Assembly (NCBI GenBank): GCA_016938875.1
Contig: JAFGTV010000008.1
Coordinates: 62,001-126,000 of the forward strand
Direction of reading: 5' to 3'
Origin: Paracoccaceae bacterium
GTDB taxonomy: Bacteria; Pseudomonadota; Alphaproteobacteria; Rhodobacterales; Rhodobacteraceae
Length of the DNA stretch: 64,000 nucleotides
Shown: positions 62,379 through 64,000 of the stretch, one piece after another
How positions within the stretch are numbered: position 1 is the stretch's first letter
How the letters are laid out: every line of letters starts with the position of its first letter
Program-made: the position numbers and the translations under genes
The notes under the pieces: model-generated
The model's database searches: none
Told to the model about the DNA's origin: nothing
What the model saw: the letters and a program-made list of their open reading frames with translations, nothing else

Positions 62379-63155
62379 CTATTGCGCCGGGGCGCGCATC
62401 CCGGCCAAGAGGCCGCGCGCCGCGCTGCCCAGGATCGAAACATCCACGGTCACGGCGGTGAAACCGGTGCCCAGCGCCATGCAGCGGCGCGCAAAGACCG
62501 GGTCCAGCGTCAGGATGCCCGAGGGCACCCCCAACGCCTTGAGCCGCCCGATCGCGCCCTCGATGGCGGCAACCACCTCGGGGTGCGATTGCTGGCCGGG
62601 ATAACCCATGCTGGCGGACAAATCGGCCGGACCGATGAAGACCCCATCCACGCCCGCAACGGTGGCGATCTGCTCCAGCCGGTCCAACGCCTGGACGGTC
62701 TCGACCTGGACGATCAGGCACAGCTCCTCCTCGGCGCGGGTCATGTAGTCGTCGATCAGCCCAAAGCGGCTGGCCCGCGTCACGCCGGCCACACCGCGCA
62801 CCCCCGAGGGGGGATAGCGCATCGCCCGGACGGCGGCCTCGGCCTCGGCGCGCGATTGCACATAGGGGATCATCAGGGTCTGCGCGCCCTGGTCGAGGTG
62901 CCGCTTGATCAGCACCCAGTCATTGATCGCCGGGCGCACCACCGCCGACGTGCCGGGATAGCCCGCCACGGCCTGAAGCGCGGGCAGCACATCGCGCACC
63001 TCCATCGCGCCATGTTCGGTGTCCAGAACGACCCAGTCGAACCCGCAGGCGGCCAGCAATTCGGGCACCGTGGTGCCGGGAATGGCGTTCCAGATGCCGA
63101 TCTGTTGGCGCCCCTCGCGCAGGGCCTGCTTGAAGCGGTTTCTCGGGTTCTGCAT
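62379..63155 (-). CDS. HpcH/HpaI family aldolase
   Basis: This 258-aa metal-dependent class II pyruvate aldolase has LDTEHGAMEVRD near residue 45, the metal glutamate in VQVETVQALDRL, and the Asp in GVFIGPADLSASMG. It cleaves 4-hydroxy-2-oxo acids to pyruvate and an aldehyde. The position just upstream of a TakP-like TRAP transporter suggests catabolism of an imported 2-oxo or hydroxy acid. The ATG at 63155 is chosen because the frame before it is not conserved. Confidence 0.93.
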   Translation of the reverse strand: MQNPRNRFKQALREGRQQIGIWNAIPGTTVPELLAACGFDWVVLDTEHGAMEVRDVLPALQAVAGYPGTSAVVRPAINDWVLIKRHLDQGAQTLMIPYVQSRAEAEAAVRAMRYPPSGVRGVAGVTRASRFGLIDDYMTRAEEELCLIVQVETVQALDRLEQIATVAGVDGVFIGPADLSASMGYPGQQSHPEVVAAIEGAIGRLKALGVPSGILTLDPVFARRCMALGTGFTAVTVDVSILGSAARGLLAGMRAPAQ

Positions 63156-63433
63156 GCTGTGATCCTTTCCTGGCCCCATGGCCCCGTCATCGGTCCCTGA
63201 CCGACCCAAGGGCCGCGGCGAAACAGGACGCGCCCGACGCGGTCCCGCGGTTGGGCCGCAGGCTGCTGCCGCCATCGCGGCGTGTCAAGCGCGCGCCGCG
63301 CGTTCCCGGCCAGCCCCCTGCGGCACGGCATCCGCTGGCGCGTGGGGGCGGGGCCGTCCATGCGTCCTGCTGCGGACCGGGGCGCGGCTGGAAAGCGCGG
63401 GAAATGGATATTTCGAACCAGAAGAAGCGGGCC

Positions 63434-64000
63434 TTAGCCCTTCCAGTCGAAGCGCAGTGGCAGGGTAAAGCTGTAGCTGGCCTGGCGCAGCCCCTGGGGC
63501 GCTGCGGGGAAACGGCCGGCGCTGTGCACCGCGTTCAGGGCCGCGCGGTCCAGCACGGCGTCGCCCGCGCTGTGCGCCAGCCGGGCCGAGATCAGCCGCC
63601 CGTCACGGCCCACCACCAGTTCGACCAGCGCCCGGCCGCTGGCGCGGGTGCCGCGCGGATAGTGGTGATGCCGGGTCACGCGGGCCAGGATCCCGGCGCC
63701 CCATTCGGCGTGCAGGCTGCGCATCCGGGCGGGCGAGAGCGCGGGGGCGGTGGCGCTGCTGGCGCTGCCCGACTGGGCGGTGTTGGCGGCGCCCTTGGCG
63801 CGCTGGGCCTGTGCGGGGGGCGTGGCTGGCCGGGCCGGGGCCGGTTTGGCCTGGGGCGCTGGGGTGGCCTCTGGCCGGGGGGGCGTGGGCGCGCTGGGCG
63901 CTGGGCTGGTCTCTGGGGCGCGATCGGGGGTGGTTTGCGCGGCCCGGTCGGGCAGCGGCGCGTCGGGCAGCGGGGTAAGCCGTTCGGCCAGGCGCGGGCG
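63434..64000 (-). CDS. TonB-like energy transducer, C-terminal part (partial)
   Basis: An open frame continues past the right edge. From the edge it is a Pro/Ala/Thr-rich, proline-repeat periplasmic spacer (about 64000-63750), then a TonB C-terminal domain with RASGRALVELVVGRDGRLIS and DRAALNAVHSAGRFPAAPQG. It would couple the proton-motive force of the ExbBD complex to outer-membrane receptors. An ATG at 63724 is internal, because the spacer in frame upstream is clearly part of the protein. The N-terminal membrane anchor is outside the window. Confidence 0.9.
   Translation of the reverse strand, partial: RPRLAERLTPLPDAPLPDRAAQTTPDRAPETSPAPSAPTPPRPEATPAPQAKPAPARPATPPAQAQRAKGAANTAQSGSASSATAPALSPARMRSLHAEWGAGILARVTRHHHYPRGTRASGRALVELVVGRDGRLISARLAHSAGDAVLDRAALNAVHSAGRFPAAPQGLRQASYSFTLPLRFDWKG

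Overview
The window is about 64 kb of very GC-rich bacterial chromosome. Gene content and protein flavour point to an alphaproteobacterium of the Rhodobacteraceae (Rhodobacter/Roseobacter side). Examples are a DksA homologue with a single cysteine, heterotetrameric sarcosine oxidase, CcmI, cytochrome c', a TakP-like TRAP system and a bactofilin next to an M23 peptidase. I identify 60 protein-coding genes, two of them cut by the window edges. I see no rRNA, tRNA, CRISPR array, insertion sequence or prophage. Most genes sit in tight operons with 1-11 bp start/stop overlaps, and several starts are GTG or TTG.

Layout. 1-7.7 kb: argS (partial) and dgt on the minus strand; then on the plus strand an A-type Fe-S carrier, cytochrome c' with a cytochrome b561 partner, a BaiN-type flavoprotein, an unknown 247-aa protein and xthA; then a flavin monooxygenase and dksA on minus. 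7.8-11.8 kb: MoxR ATPase, GNAT, DUF2927 lipoprotein and a CoxE-like VWA protein on plus. 11.9-19.8 kb: lpdA, DUF924, MFS, queA and a 1097-aa AsmA/YhdP-like protein on minus. 19.9-22.5 kb: bcp, M23 peptidase and bactofilin on plus, ending in a clear terminator. 22.8-28.3 kb: a 43-aa basic protein, prfB, PBP1A and a cell-wall amidase on minus. 28.5-35.2 kb: a secreted unknown protein, superoxide dismutase, and a sarcosine oxidase operon (B, a 59-aa membrane protein, D, A, G). 35.4-39.3 kb: ccmI-ruvX-DUF1289 on plus, then a TauE/SafE permease and dusA on minus.

39.4-46.8 kb is the most distinctive region. Divergent from an OmpR-family response regulator and QseC-like sensor kinase lie a secreted PepSY protein, a membrane cytochrome b, a secreted Asp-rich protein, a secreted DUF2271 protein, a PepSY-TM/flavodoxin/FNR fusion and ApbE. 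The DUF2271 protein carries a DGITGAS sequence that matches the ApbE flavinylation consensus. I read this as an envelope electron-transfer system: the fusion takes electrons from NAD(P)H through FAD and FMN, its PepSY membrane domain moves them outward, and ApbE attaches FMN to DUF2271.

47.0-50.5 kb holds three sulfotransferase-like genes and a GT4 glycosyltransferase, probably for sulfating a surface glycan. 50.8-58.9 kb holds a P1B-type metal ATPase with a TPC motif, an ABC/HlyD exporter, a SpoIIAA-like protein, a beta-CASP nuclease-like protein and a LOG-family protein. 59.1-63.2 kb holds a TRAP transporter with an HpcH/HpaI aldolase. A Pro/Ala-rich TonB-like protein runs off the right edge.
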